The notes: generated from the sequence alone by a model not told the origin. Positions 1-8,815 are shown, counted from the first letter of the stretch. The stretch: 64,000 nt of DNA from Actinoplanes teichomyceticus ATCC 31121 (GCF_003711105.1 NZ_CP023865.1:1524001-1588000); one strand, 5' to 3'. Numbers and translations: made by a program.

Positions 1-1038
1 CTCCAACGCCCCGGCCGCGCCGAGCAGGTGCCCGGTCATCGACTTGGTCGAGGTGACCACCGGGTGCTCGCCGATGGCGGCCCGGATGCCCATGATCTCG
101 CCCATGTCGCCGGCTGGGGTCGACGTCGCGTGGGCGTTGACGTGCTTGATGTCCGCGCCGGTCAGACCGGCGTCACGCAGGGCCATCCGCATGGCGCGGA
201 TGCCGCCGGCGCACTCCGGGTCCGGCTGCACGATGTCGTAGCCGTCCGAGGTGACCCCGGCGCCGGCCAGGCGGGCGTACACGGTGGCCCCGCGGGCCGC
301 CGCGTGGTCGGCGCGCTCCAGGATCAGCGCGCCGGAGCCCTCACCGAGGACGAAGCCGTCCCGGTTGCGGTCCCACGGCCGGGACGCCCGCTCCGGCTCG
401 TCGTTGCGCGTCGACATGGCGCGCATCGACGCGAAACCGGCGATCGGCAGCGGGTGGATGACGGCCTCGGTGCTGCCGGCCACCACCACGTCGGCCCGGC
501 CGGCCCGGATCAGGTCGAGGCCGAGCGCGAGCGCCTCGGCGCCGGTGGCGCAGGCACTCGCCATGGCGCGCACCCCCGCCCGGGCGCCGAACTCCAGCCC
601 GACGTACGCGGCCGGGCCGTTGGGCATCAGCATCGGCACGGTGTGCGGGCTGACCCGCCGCGGGCCGCTCTTCTCCAGGATGTCGTCCTGGTCGAGCAGG
701 GTGATCGCGCCACCGATGCCACTGCCGAAGCTGACCGCGAGGCGTTCCGGGTCCACCCCGGCGCCCTCCAGCCCGGCGTCGGCCCAGGCCTGCTTCGCGG
801 CGATGATGGCCATCGCCTCGCTGCGGTCCAGGCGGCGCATCCGCACCCGCTCGATGATCTCCGACGGATCGACGGCCACCCGTGCGGCGATGCGTACGGG
901 CAGCTGGCCGGCCCACTCCTCGGTGAGCGAACCCACCCCGGAGCGGCCGGCGAGCATGGCGTCCCAAGTGGACGCGACGTCCCCGCCAAGCGGGGTCGTC
1001 GCGCCGAGCCCGGTGACGACGACGTCCACGGTGCTCAT
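1..1038 (-). CDS. fabF: Beta-ketoacyl-ACP synthase II (FabF), partial
   Basis: Condenses malonyl-ACP with a growing acyl-ACP during fatty-acid elongation in the cytoplasm. The ATG at 1038 starts MSTVDVVVTGLGATTPLGG, and the frame stays open to the left edge (346 codons), so the C-terminus is missing. The thiolase-fold catalytic triad is visible: Cys163 in SACATGAEA, His303 in NAHATSTPAGD and His337 in TGHLLGAAGALE, with Lys332 in TSTKS. The start codon lies one base after the acpP stop, so the two are translationally linked in the fab cluster. KASII is favoured over KASI by position after acpP; a mycolate-type Kas role cannot be excluded. Confidence 0.95.
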   Translation of the reverse strand, partial: MSTVDVVVTGLGATTPLGGDVASTWDAMLAGRSGVGSLTEEWAGQLPVRIAARVAVDPSEIIERVRMRRLDRSEAMAIIAAKQAWADAGLEGAGVDPERLAVSFGSGIGGAITLLDQDDILEKSGPRRVSPHTVPMLMPNGPAAYVGLEFGARAGVRAMASACATGAEALALGLDLIRAGRADVVVAGSTEAVIHPLPIAGFASMRAMSTRNDEPERASRPWDRNRDGFVLGEGSGALILERADHAAARGATVYARLAGAGVTSDGYDIVQPDPECAGGIRAMRMALRDAGLTGADIKHVNAHATSTPAGDMGEIMGIRAAIGEHPVVTSTKSMTGHLLGAAGALE

Positions 1039-1039
1039 C

Positions 1040-1282
1040 TCAGTGATTCGCCTCGATGTAGTTGACGGCGTCGCCGACGGTCTTCAGGTTCTGCACCTCG
1101 TTGTCCGGGATCTTGACGCCGAACTTCTCCTCGGCGGCCACCACGACCTCGACCATCGACAGGGAGTCGACGTCCAGGTCATCGGTGAACGACTTCTCCT
1201 CGGCGACGTCGTCCGGGTTCACCCCGGCGACCTCCTCGAGGATCTCGGCGAGGCCAGAGGTGATCTCTTCGCGAGTAGCCAT
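1040..1282 (-). CDS. acpP: Acyl carrier protein
   Basis: An 80-residue acidic ACP that carries acyl intermediates of type II fatty-acid synthesis on a phosphopantetheine arm. The attachment serine is Ser40 in DLDVDSLSMVE, within the usual helix-2 DSL motif. A GAGAGG ribosome site precedes the ATG. It sits between fabH and fabF in a one-direction cluster, which indicates primary fatty-acid metabolism rather than a polyketide carrier protein. Confidence 0.96.
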   Translation of the reverse strand: MATREEITSGLAEILEEVAGVNPDDVAEEKSFTDDLDVDSLSMVEVVVAAEEKFGVKIPDNEVQNLKTVGDAVNYIEANH

Positions 1283-1333
1283 GGTGGTTGTTTTCCTCTC
1301 GAAACTGATGTGACAGAAGACGGGCAGTCGCCG

Positions 1334-2284
1334 CTAGGGGCAGCGGACGACCTGACCGGCGTAGGTGAGGCCACCGCCGAAGCCGAACAGCAGCACCGGC
1401 GCCCCGGAGGGCACCTCGCGGCGCTCGACCAGCTTCGACAGGGCCAGCGGCACGCTCGCCGCGGAGGTGTTGCCGGACTCGACCAGGTCCTTGGCGACGA
1501 TCACGTCCGGGCCCAGGCCCAGCCGCTTCACGATGCCGTCGATGATCCGGGTGTTCGCCTGGTGCGGCACGAACGCGGCCAGCTCGGACGGCTCGACGCC
1601 GGCGCGCCGGCAGGCCTCGATGGCGAACGGGGCGAGCGCGGTGGTCGCCCAGCGGAAGACCACCTGACCCTCCTGCTTGATGTACGGCTGCCAGCCCTCG
1701 ATCCGCAGCACGTCGCCCTTGTCCGGCGCCGAGCCCCAGAGCACCGGGCCGACCCCGGGCTCCTCGCCGTCCGGCACCGCGGTCAGCACCGCCGCGCCCG
1801 CGGCGTCGCCGAACAGCACCGCGGTGGTGCGGTCGGACCAGTCGGTGACGTCGGAGAGCTTCTCCGCGCCGATCACCAGCGCGTTGCGGGCGGCCCCGGC
1901 GCGCAGCGCGTGGTCCGCGCTGCCCAGCGCGTACGAGAAGCCGGAACAGGCGGTGTTCAGGTCGTACGCCGCCGGGGCGACGATCCCGAGCCGGTTCGCC
2001 ACCCGGGTGGCGACGTTCGGGCAGCGGTCGATCGACGAGCAGGTCGCGACCACGACCAGATCGATGTCGGCGGCGGAGAGCCCCGAGCCGGCGAGCGCCT
2101 TCTCGGCCGCGAAGGTGGCCATGTCGGCGACCGTCTCGGTGTCCGCGATGCGCCGCTCCGCGATGCCGACCCGGTCCCGGATCCAGGCGTCGTTGGTGTC
2201 CAGGGTCTTGGTCAGGTCTTCGTTGGTGACCACGCGCGAGGGCTGGTAGTGGCCCATCGCGACGATGCGGGAACCCGCGGTCAT
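1334..2284 (-). CDS. fabH: Beta-ketoacyl-ACP synthase III (FabH)
   Basis: Starts fatty-acid synthesis by condensing an acyl-CoA primer with malonyl-ACP. At 316 aa the length is normal. The catalytic triad is visible: Cys113 in NTACSGFSYAL, His241 in VPHQANTRI and Asn272 in SGNTSAAS. AAGGAGGAACAGG precedes the ATG. It lies 31 bp after fabD and 51 bp before acpP on the same strand. In actinobacteria this enzyme often uses branched primers, which would fit iso/anteiso membranes, but primer choice cannot be read from the sequence. Confidence 0.96.
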   Translation of the reverse strand: MTAGSRIVAMGHYQPSRVVTNEDLTKTLDTNDAWIRDRVGIAERRIADTETVADMATFAAEKALAGSGLSAADIDLVVVATCSSIDRCPNVATRVANRLGIVAPAAYDLNTACSGFSYALGSADHALRAGAARNALVIGAEKLSDVTDWSDRTTAVLFGDAAGAAVLTAVPDGEEPGVGPVLWGSAPDKGDVLRIEGWQPYIKQEGQVVFRWATTALAPFAIEACRRAGVEPSELAAFVPHQANTRIIDGIVKRLGLGPDVIVAKDLVESGNTSAASVPLALSKLVERREVPSGAPVLLFGFGGGLTYAGQVVRCP

Positions 2285-2315
2285 CCTGTTCCTCCTTCGA
2301 TCGCGACTGCGCGCG

Positions 2316-3245
2316 TCAGTGCTGTGGCTGGCCGTGGCGGGCGATCAGGTCGCGCGCGGCGGTCAGATCGTCCGGCGTGTTCAGCGTGACGATCTCCGGG
2401 GCGCCGTCGCCCTTCAGCTCCCGCTTGGCCAGGCCGGCCAGGGTGCCGGCCGGGGGAAGTTCGATGATCGCGGTGACGCCGAGGTCCTGGAGCGTACGCA
2501 TGCACAGGTCCCACCGCACCGGCGCGGTGACCTGGCGGACCAGGCGGCCCACCATCTCACGCCCGTCGGTCACCGCCGTGCCGTCCAGGTTCGACAGCAG
2601 GGTCCGGACCGGGTCGTGCGTGGTCACGCCACCGGCGACGGCGGCCAGCGCGGACTCCGCGGGCGCCATGTACGGCGTGTGGAACGCCCCGGCCACCTTC
2701 AGCGGGATCACCCGGGCCCCGGCCGGCGGAGCGTCCTTGAACCCGGCCAGCGCGTCCAGCGCCCCGGCCGCGACGATCTGGCCGGCCCCGTTGCGGTTCG
2801 CCGGGTGCAGCCCGTGCTTCTCGATGGTGGCGAGCACTTCGTCCGGGTCGCCGCCGAGCACGGCGGACATCCCGGTCGGCGCGAGCGCGCAGGCGGCGGC
2901 CATCTCCCGGCCGCGCAGCCCGGCCAGCGCGATGGCGGCCTCCGGCGGCAGCACCCCGGCCAGCACGGCGGCGCCGAGCTCGCCGACGCTGTGGCCGGCG
3001 ACCAGCGCGACGTCACCCATCGGCAGGTGTTCGGCGGCGAGCACGGCGGCGGCGACCAGCAGCGGCTGGGTACGGGCGGTGTCCTTGATCTCCTCGGCGT
3101 CCGCGGCGGTGCCGAGGTGCACCAGATCGACGCCGGCGAGCGCGGACCACCAGGTCAGGCGGTCCCGCGCACCGGGGAGTTCGAGCCAGGGGGTCAGGAA
3201 GCCGGGCTTCTGGGAGCCCTGGCCGGGCGAGAGTACGGCGAGCAC
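2316..3245 (-). CDS. fabD: Malonyl-CoA:ACP malonyltransferase (FabD)
   Basis: Transfers malonyl groups from CoA to ACP to supply elongation units. It is 309 aa and begins with GTG: the N-terminal MLAVLSPGQGSQKPGF is typical, and the nucleophile Ser86 lies in GHSVGE. It is the first gene of the fabD-fabH-acpP-fabF cluster. Its upstream region (3246-3419) carries a promoter-like TAGGGT and an inverted repeat, so the cluster probably has its own promoter separate from the PucR regulator gene behind it. Confidence 0.96.
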   Translation of the reverse strand: MLAVLSPGQGSQKPGFLTPWLELPGARDRLTWWSALAGVDLVHLGTAADAEEIKDTARTQPLLVAAAVLAAEHLPMGDVALVAGHSVGELGAAVLAGVLPPEAAIALAGLRGREMAAACALAPTGMSAVLGGDPDEVLATIEKHGLHPANRNGAGQIVAAGALDALAGFKDAPPAGARVIPLKVAGAFHTPYMAPAESALAAVAGGVTTHDPVRTLLSNLDGTAVTDGREMVGRLVRQVTAPVRWDLCMRTLQDLGVTAIIELPPAGTLAGLAKRELKGDGAPEIVTLNTPDDLTAARDLIARHGQPQH

Positions 3246-3297
3246 GCCTTCGACTCTTCCGGATCGGGAGGTGGTTCGCGGTGCTGCGCTCGACCAA

Positions 3298-3329
3298 ACC
3301 CTACGATCAGCCTTGTAGGTTCCCTACAA
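3298..3329 (-). promoter_or_regulatory. Promoter and inverted-repeat operator of the fab cluster
   Basis: On the minus strand a TAGGGT -10-like box lies at 3298-3303. A 7-bp inverted repeat, TTGTAGG with 3-nt gap and CCTACAA (3313-3329), covers where the -35 element would be. This leaves a leader of about 45 nt before fabD. An operator for the adjacent PucR/FasR-type regulator is an inference from position. Confidence 0.5.
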
Positions 3330-3419
3330 ATCGCGCATTGGTTTGCACGGGTTGAGCACCATTTGGCGCTCTGCTCGTTAGTGCTTGCCCACTCGTACGG
3401 GCCGCGGCTGCGCTGTGAC

Positions 3420-4628
3420 TCATGTCGCAGGGTCGAGCCGTCCGATGCTCAGGGCCATCCGCAGCGCGAACGCGTCCCGGCCGTCCAGTGGCGAGAGCGC
3501 GGTGACCTCGGTCACCCGGCGCAGTCGGTAGCGCACCGTGTTCGGGTGCACGTAGAGCTCCCGCGCGGCGCTCTCCAGCACCCCGCCCGCCGCGAAGAAC
3601 GCGTCCAGGGTCTCCAGCAGGCCGCTGCCCGCCCGGGCCAGGGCGGCGTACACGTCGTTGCGCAGCTTGCGGCGGGCGTCCATGTCGCCGGCCAGGGCCC
3701 GCTCCGGCAGCAGGTCGTCCGCGGCGACCGGGGTGGGCGCGCCCGGCCAGGCCGGTGCGGCGCGGAACCCGGCCAGCGCCGCCCGGGCCGACTCGGTGGC
3801 CTGCTCCAGCGTCGGCACGGCCGGCCCGACCACGATCGGCCCGGCGCCGAAGCTCGGACTCAGCGCCGCCGCGGTGGCCACCGGGTCGGCCGCGCCGCCG
3901 ACCACCGCGACCAGCCGGTCGCCGTGCACCCCGCCGATCACCTCGAGCCGGGCCCGGCGCGCGGCCCGGTAGACCGCGTGCAGCACGGCGGTGATGTCGC
4001 CGCCCGGGGAGCGGCCCACCACCACCGCCACCGGGGGCGAGTCCACCCAGCCCAGTGCGGCCGCCCGGCTGGCCAGGACGTCCGACGAGTCGCCGCGCAG
4101 CAGCGCGTCCACCAGCAGCGCCTGCAACCGGGCGTCCCAGGCGCCGCGGGACTCGGCGGCCCGCGCGTACACCCGGGCCGCGGAGAAGGCGATCTCCCGG
4201 GAGAACCGCAGGATCGCCCGCAGCAGCAGGTCGTCCTCACCCTTCGAGGCGAAGCCCGGCACCTCGGCCTCGGCCACGTCGATGGTCACCTTGATCAGCT
4301 GCACGGTCTGGGTCAGCGTGATCGCCCGGGCCAGGGCGCGCGGCGCGGCCGCGAACACCTCGTCGGAGATCTCCTGGGTGCTGGCCGCCACGGTGGCGCC
4401 CGAGCGCAGCCACTCCACCAGCGACCGCACGCCGGCCTGTGCGACAAGCATCACCCAGGAACGTTGATCGGCCGGCAGCGCGCGGAACCACGGCAGCGTC
4501 TCCTCCATCCGGGCCACCGCGGAACTGGCCAGGGCGCCGGCATGCCGCTCGATCCGGCGCAACGTCGCAGGTTGGAGAGGGTTCGCCGGGGTATCAGGCG
4601 AGGGATCGGTGATTCGGCTGTCCGCCAC
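3420..4628 (-). CDS. PucR-family regulator of the fab cluster (FasR-like)
   Basis: 402 aa, GTG start (MADSRITD). The C-terminal 60 residues form the PucR-type helix-turn-helix (LYVHPNTVRYRLRRVTEV). The N-terminal half is helical and resembles the RsbRD-type sensory region. Genes of this kind directly upstream of fabD activate fatty-acid synthesis genes in Streptomyces (FasR), and the M. tuberculosis block has the equivalent gene Rv2242, so the same role is inferred here. A 14-bp palindrome lies 20 bp upstream of its start. Confidence 0.88.
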   Translation of the reverse strand: MADSRITDPSPDTPANPLQPATLRRIERHAGALASSAVARMEETLPWFRALPADQRSWVMLVAQAGVRSLVEWLRSGATVAASTQEISDEVFAAAPRALARAITLTQTVQLIKVTIDVAEAEVPGFASKGEDDLLLRAILRFSREIAFSAARVYARAAESRGAWDARLQALLVDALLRGDSSDVLASRAAALGWVDSPPVAVVVGRSPGGDITAVLHAVYRAARRARLEVIGGVHGDRLVAVVGGAADPVATAAALSPSFGAGPIVVGPAVPTLEQATESARAALAGFRAAPAWPGAPTPVAADDLLPERALAGDMDARRKLRNDVYAALARAGSGLLETLDAFFAAGGVLESAARELYVHPNTVRYRLRRVTEVTALSPLDGRDAFALRMALSIGRLDPAT

Positions 4629-4648
4629 GCGCCCAGAGTGTCATGTCG

Positions 4649-4662
4649 GCCTCGGCCGAGGC
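4649..4662. promoter_or_regulatory. Perfect 14-bp palindrome upstream of the PucR gene
   Basis: GCCTCGGCCGAGGC is a perfect palindrome 20 bp before the GTG start of the PucR regulator, in the divergent region shared with the small ORF at 4858. It could be an autoregulatory operator. Short GC-only palindromes do arise by chance at this base composition. Confidence 0.35.
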
Positions 4663-4857
4663 GAACCCTATCAGTTCTGTGAGATTTTGTGACTTTTGTC
4701 GGTTGTAGCGGTGCGCCTCTCCCGCGATTCCCGTGGGTGACCTGGCATCGTGTCCGACTAGCACGCCCGCCGGATTCAACCCCGGCCCCGGCGTGCCGAT
4801 GAAGAAACGGTGCCGAACAACCGATCGACAGCCGAACCCGCGGATCGAGGAGGCGAG

Positions 4858-5073
4858 ATGATGGACCGGGACGACAAGACGCGTGCCGAACTCGATCCCG
4901 CCCTGGAAGACCTGTCACCGATCGCCGAGGACGAACCGATCATCGTGACCGAGCCCGGCCGGGTCGGCTGCCGCAGCGACCTCCGCGGCTGGGCCGGCGC
5001 ACATCTGCACGGCGCGGTGCGCCCGCGCCGCCGGGCCGCCGGCCGCGGCCGGCCGCCCGGCCGGTGGTGCTGA
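4858..5073 (+). CDS. Small hypothetical protein, acidic N-half and Arg-rich tail
   Basis: 71 aa if started at the ATG after GAGGAGGCGAG, a strong ribosome site that decides the start; an upstream in-frame ATG at 4810 lacks one. The first half is acidic (ALEDLSPIAEDEPIIV). The second half switches to basic (VRPRRRAAGRGRPPGRWC) and ends in cysteine. No family is recognised. The shape is reminiscent of a leader/core precursor peptide, but there is no modifying enzyme nearby, so this is only a description. It is divergent from the PucR gene. Confidence 0.5.
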   Translation: MMDRDDKTRAELDPALEDLSPIAEDEPIIVTEPGRVGCRSDLRGWAGAHLHGAVRPRRRAAGRGRPPGRWC

Positions 5074-5120
5074 GCTGACTGGCCTCGCTCTGAGCTGATT
5101 GGCCTCGCTCCGCTCGGCGG

Positions 5121-5151
5121 GCATTGCGCCCTTTGACGTCGGGCGCAATGC
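5121..5151 (+). terminator. Hairpin after the small ORF
   Basis: An 11-bp perfect stem (GCATTGCGCCC / GGGCGCAATGC) with a 9-nt loop, about 50 bp after the stop at 5073. No long T-tract follows. A near-duplicate of about 21 bp (GAGCTGA[C/T]TGGCCTCGCTC) lies just before it at 5073-5112. Confidence 0.55.
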
Positions 5152-5307
5152 GTGGGGGTTGCGGGGCTTTTGCCGGGGTGTGGGTGTGCGGCGGGGCTTG
5201 AGGGCTTTGCGATTTTTTTGGGGTACGCCGGGCGCTGGCTGGAGCGGGCTCACCCGACGGGGTGAGCGGGGGCGGTGGTGTGGGCGCGTTTCGCCGGCCG
5301 GGGCGGG

Positions 5308-6114
5308 ATGGCTGGTCACGGTGAACGGGTGGACGACAAGAGACGGCTGATCCTGGACCAGGCGCTGGCCCTCGTGGACGAGCGCGGTCTGGCGGCCATG
5401 TCGATGCGGGCGGTGGCCGAACGGGTCGGGCTCACCTCGATGGCGCTCTACCCGTACGTCGGTGGCAAGGACGCCCTCCTCGACGGCCTCGTCGATCTGC
5501 TGCACCTGGAGCTGGGCACGGCGGTCGGCGACGACCTCGCCGACATCGACTGGCGGCGCCGGCTCCGGGCGCTGGGCCGGGCGGTGCGCTCGCTCGCCCA
5601 CGCGCATCCCAGCGCCTTCCCGCTGCTGCTGAACCGCTCCGCGGCCGGGGCTTCGGCGTCCTGGCTGACCGCGGCGCTGCGGGGCATCCTGCACGACGCC
5701 GGGGTGGGTGACGACGAGGTGCCCCGGCTGGCCCGGATGATCTGCGCGTTCCTGCTCGGCTACACCACCGGCGAGGTCACCGGGGGGCTGCCCGCCGTCC
5801 CCGCCGCCGAGCCCGCCGGCGCAGGGCACCCGGCGGGGGAGGGATCCGCGGCGGCGGGGGAAGAATCCGCGGCGGGGGAGGAATCCGCGGCGGCGCGGGA
5901 GGAATTTGCCGCGGCGCGGGAAGAGTCCGCGGCGCGGGAGGGATTCGCGGCGCGGGAGAGTGCGGCGGCCGGTGGTGCGGGGGAACTGCCGGGGGGTGCC
6001 GGGAGCGGTGCGGGGGACGTGGTGGCCGGGCAGGCGGAGTTCGACGCCGACCTGGCGGACCTGGTCGCGCTCGTCGAGCGGGCGTCCCGCCGCCATGCCG
6101 CCGATCCGCGCTGA
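5308..6114 (+). CDS. TetR-family regulator with low-complexity insert
   Basis: 268 aa from the ATG at 5308 (an upstream GTG at 5275 is possible). The N-terminal HTH is clear: RAVAERVGLTSMALYPYVGGKDALLDGLVD. The helical C-domain resembles the TetR_C tetracycline-type subgroup (HPSAFPLLL, AALRGILHDAG). After about residue 165 the ligand domain is interrupted by some 60 residues of degenerate Glu-Ser-Ala repeats (EESAAAREEFAA), then resumes with FDADLADLVALVERASRR. No target gene is obvious; the neighbours are a small ORF and a convergent secreted protein. Confidence 0.85.
   Translation: MAGHGERVDDKRRLILDQALALVDERGLAAMSMRAVAERVGLTSMALYPYVGGKDALLDGLVDLLHLELGTAVGDDLADIDWRRRLRALGRAVRSLAHAHPSAFPLLLNRSAAGASASWLTAALRGILHDAGVGDDEVPRLARMICAFLLGYTTGEVTGGLPAVPAAEPAGAGHPAGEGSAAAGEESAAGEESAAAREEFAAAREESAAREGFAARESAAAGGAGELPGGAGSGAGDVVAGQAEFDADLADLVALVERASRRHAADPR
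5815..5990 (+). repeat. Degenerate in-frame repeats inside the TetR gene
   Basis: Imperfect units of 15-27 bp built on GGGAGGAATCCGCGGCG, coding for GEESAAAREE-like segments. All differences keep the frame. The repeat lies in the ligand-binding half of the regulator. Confidence 0.75.
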
Positions 6115-6187
6115 TCGCTCGTGCCGGCGCGGCCGGTGCGGTGCCCACGGCGCGGCGGCGCGTCGCGGTGGTGAGCCGGCCGGGGCG

Positions 6188-6264
6188 CCGCGCGGGACCC
6201 GCACGGGGCGTGGCTGAGAAGCCTGCGGGCGGGGCCCCACAGGTCGTATCGGGAAGGGTTTTCC
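6188..6264 (+). repeat. Dispersed intergenic repeat, copy A
   Basis: Reads CGCGCGGGACCCGCACGGGG, then GCGTGGCTGAGAAGCCTG, and ends AGGTCGTATCGGGAAGGG plus TTTTCC. Related copies lie at 35984-36062 and 44728-44802, in the same orientation. All three occupy gaps between convergent genes; here these are the TetR gene and the membrane-anchored protein gene. Confidence 0.7.
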
Positions 6265-6328
6265 GCCGGTGGGCGGCCTCGCGGGAAATGGGTTCGCGGA
6301 TCGGCTGCCGCGCCGCGGAAAGGGAAAA

Positions 6329-6357
6329 CGCCCTGGCTCGCGGGGCGAGCCAGGGCG
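6329..6357 (-). terminator. Intrinsic terminator of the 6370 gene
   Basis: A perfect 13-bp stem (CGCCCTGGCTCGC) with GGG loop, followed on the minus strand by GTTTTCCC. It starts 12 bp beyond the stop codon. Confidence 0.85.
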
Positions 6358-6369
6358 AACGGCGGGTGG

Positions 6370-7086
6370 TCAGATCCGGCGGCGGATCACGAAGGCCATG
6401 CCGGCCAGGCCGGTCAGGATCACCAGCAGGATCGCGCCGTTGAGCAGCAGCAGGCGGCGCATCTGGCCGAACAGTTCGGACGCCCCGGCCACCGGATCGA
6501 GCTCGGACGATTCCATGGTCTCGCCGACGCCGCCGCCGATCCCGCCGTTGACCACGTCCGGCTTCGCCTTCAGCGGGACGCCGGAGAGGCGCAGCGTCTC
6601 GGACATCGACAGCCGGCCGTAGAACCAGCCGTCCGGCTTGCGGCCGGAGGGCTGCCTCGCCGGCCGGTGCGCCCGCGGACCACCGGTGGCCAGCGGGTAC
6701 AGCTCGTACACCTGGGTGGCGTTCTGCTGGATCAGCACCTTGACGGTGTACTTCGGACCGAGCTTGGCGGACTTGGGCGCCGAGGTCTGCGGCGTCGCCG
6801 AGGCGAGCCACCCCACCTCGTCCATCAGCATCCGGAACAGCTTCGGGTCCTCCGCCTGCAGCACCGTGATCCCGTCGTCCGGCACGTCGTGGCCGGTGAT
6901 GTGGATCGTGGTCGGCTGTAGTTTCGGCTTCGGCTTGGCCACCGGCCACACCGCCCCGGCCGTGCCGCTGCCGGCCGGCGCGGCCTGCGCCGACGCCGGA
7001 AGGACGCCGAGCGCCAGCGCCCCCGCCAGCGCCAGCCCGCCGACCGCCGCGGCGGCGGCCCGTTTCATCACCCGTCGAACCACCAT
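6370..7086 (-). CDS. Secreted protein with C-terminal membrane anchor
   Basis: 238 aa. The start is fixed by GGGGGAGGTCGG before the ATG at 7086. An Arg-rich n-region, then a hydrophobic Ala/Leu stretch and ASAQA-AP form a signal peptide of about 35 residues. A soluble domain follows (VLIQQNATQVYELYPLA). The C-terminal LLLLNGAILLVILTGLAGMAFVI is a transmembrane segment with an RRRI tail, so the protein is probably anchored with its domain outside the cell. No family is recognised. It is monocistronic, with a strong terminator. Confidence 0.75.
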   Translation of the reverse strand: MVVRRVMKRAAAAAVGGLALAGALALGVLPASAQAAPAGSGTAGAVWPVAKPKPKLQPTTIHITGHDVPDDGITVLQAEDPKLFRMLMDEVGWLASATPQTSAPKSAKLGPKYTVKVLIQQNATQVYELYPLATGGPRAHRPARQPSGRKPDGWFYGRLSMSETLRLSGVPLKAKPDVVNGGIGGGVGETMESSELDPVAGASELFGQMRRLLLLNGAILLVILTGLAGMAFVIRRRI

Positions 7087-7333
7087 CCGACCTCCCCCGC
7101 CCGTGGATGACATGGTTGCGTGAACCGCTGCTCGTGCTCCGGTGACGACCGGAGCGCGGCCTCGGCCTCCAGCCTTCCCGGACACCGGCCCGGCCGCATC
7201 TCGAGGCAGGGTGAATTGGAGCCATGTGGGGGACGACTGCGGAGGACGGTTTTCCGCCGTTGATCAGCGGCCGAATATTACTTGGTCCCCGCAATCCGTG
7301 GGGGCGGTGGCCACCCTTGTAGCGGACCGCATC

Positions 7334-7378
7334 ACCGCATTCGACGACCAGCTATGGTGACCGGTCGCCGAATGCGGT
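7334..7378 (-). terminator. Terminator-like hairpin after gltX
   Basis: A 16-bp inverted repeat with one mismatch (ACCGCATTCGACGACC / GGTCGCCGAATGCGGT) around a 13-nt loop, starting 13 bp past the gltX stop. A short TTTT lies on the gltX side. Confidence 0.65.
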
Positions 7379-7390
7379 AAAAGCGCCGGT

Positions 7391-8803
7391 TCAGGCGGAA
7401 AGGCGAGCGCGCGCCGCGGCGATCCGGGACATCGTGCGCTCCCGGCCGAGCACCTCGATCGACTCGAACAGCGGCAGCCCGACCGTACGGCCGGTGACCG
7501 CCACGCGCACCGGCGCCTGGGTCTTGCCGAGCTTCAGCCCGCGTGCCTCGCCGACCTGCTCCAGCGCGGCCTTGAGCGCCTCGGCGCGCCAGTCGGTCAG
7601 TTCGCCGAACGCGGCCGCGGCGCCGTCGAGGATGTCCGCCGCGCCCTCCTTCATCGCCTTCGCCCACGACGCCTCGTCGTGCACCGGCTCGTCGAGGAAG
7701 AGGAAGTCGACGTTCTCCACGATCTCGGAGAGCACCGCGATCCGGGTCTGGGCCAGCGGGGCGATCGTGGTGAAGACGTCGATGTCGAACTTCGCCGGGT
7801 CCCACGGCGGGGCCGGGATCGTGCCGGTGCCGGTCAGCCACGGCGCGCAGACCTGGGTGAACTCCTTCGGGGTGAGCGCCCGGATGTACTCGCCGTTGAA
7901 CGCGCGCAGCTTCTTGACGTCGAAGAACGCCGGAGCGTGGTTGACGTCCTCGATCCGGTACTCCTCCTCGATCACCGACCACGGGACGATCTCGCGGTCA
8001 CCGGTGGGCGCCCAGCCGAGCAGCATCAGGTAGTTGCGCATCGCGGCGGCGAGGTAGCCCTCGTCGCGGTACGACTCCAGGGCGACCTTGTCGCGCCGCT
8101 TGGACAGCTTCTGCCGCTTCTCGTTGACGATCACCGGGACGTGGCCCCAGACCGGCGGCGTGGCGCCGAGCGCCTCCCAGAGCAGCTGCTGCTTCGGCGT
8201 GTTCGGCAGGTGCTCCTCGGCGCGGAACACGTGGGTGATCCCCATGCTCATGTCGTCGACCACGTTGGCCAGCAGGAACACCGCCGAGCCGTCGCTGCGG
8301 GCGATGACGAAGTCCTCGATCAGCCGGTTCTCGAAGGTGGGCTTGCCGCGGACCAGGTCCTCGACCACGGTCTCGCCCTCGTCGGGCGTGCGGAAGCGCA
8401 GCGCGCGGCCCTCGCCCGGGCCGAGCCCGCGCTCACGGCAGAAGCCGTCGTAGCCGGTGTGCGTGTTGCCGGTCCGGGCGATCACGTCCTCGCGCTTGCA
8501 GTCGCAGTAGTAGGCCTTGCCCTCGCCGTAGAGCCGGGTGGCGGCGGCGGTGTGGTCGGCGGCGTACGAGGACTGGAAGTAGGGTCCCTCGTACGTCCCG
8601 CGCTCGATGCCGATCCAGTCCAGCGCCGAGATGATGCCCTCGGTCCACTCGGGCCGGTTGCGGGCCGCGTCGGTGTCCTCGATCCGGAGCACGAAGACAC
8701 CGCCGTGCTGCTGGGCGTAGATCCAGTTCTGCAGCGCCGAACGGGCGCCGCCCACGTGAAACATGCCGGTGGGTGAGGGGGCGAAACGTACGCGAACAGT
8801 CAC
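7391..8803 (-). CDS. gltX: Glutamyl-tRNA synthetase
   Basis: Charges tRNA-Glu with glutamate. 470 aa, GTG start. Class I motifs are present: HVGG (residues 16-19) as the HIGH element and KLSKR (232-236) as KMSKS. A CDC pair (100-102) with Cys122 suggests the zinc site found in many bacterial GluRS. In actinobacteria this enzyme is usually also relevant to tRNA-Gln through GatCAB, which is family knowledge. A TAGTCT box 6 bp before the GTG indicates a leaderless transcript. Confidence 0.96.
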   Translation of the reverse strand: MTVRVRFAPSPTGMFHVGGARSALQNWIYAQQHGGVFVLRIEDTDAARNRPEWTEGIISALDWIGIERGTYEGPYFQSSYAADHTAAATRLYGEGKAYYCDCKREDVIARTGNTHTGYDGFCRERGLGPGEGRALRFRTPDEGETVVEDLVRGKPTFENRLIEDFVIARSDGSAVFLLANVVDDMSMGITHVFRAEEHLPNTPKQQLLWEALGATPPVWGHVPVIVNEKRQKLSKRRDKVALESYRDEGYLAAAMRNYLMLLGWAPTGDREIVPWSVIEEEYRIEDVNHAPAFFDVKKLRAFNGEYIRALTPKEFTQVCAPWLTGTGTIPAPPWDPAKFDIDVFTTIAPLAQTRIAVLSEIVENVDFLFLDEPVHDEASWAKAMKEGAADILDGAAAAFGELTDWRAEALKAALEQVGEARGLKLGKTQAPVRVAVTGRTVGLPLFESIEVLGRERTMSRIAAARARLSA

Positions 8804-8809
8804 CCGCTC

Positions 8810-8815
8810 AGACTA
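8810..8815 (-). promoter_or_regulatory. -10 box, leaderless gltX promoter
   Basis: TAGTCT ends 6 nt before the GTG start, and no ribosome site lies between them. Confidence 0.55.

Noticed and set aside
251..2389. A 712-codon plus-strand frame across fabF, acpP and fabH.
   Set aside because: Antisense to three clear fatty-acid genes, with no recognisable domain.
4915..7294. Long minus-strand frames over the TetR and neighbouring genes.
   Set aside because: Proline/Arg-rich shadow translations of the repeats and of the TetR gene, without start signals.
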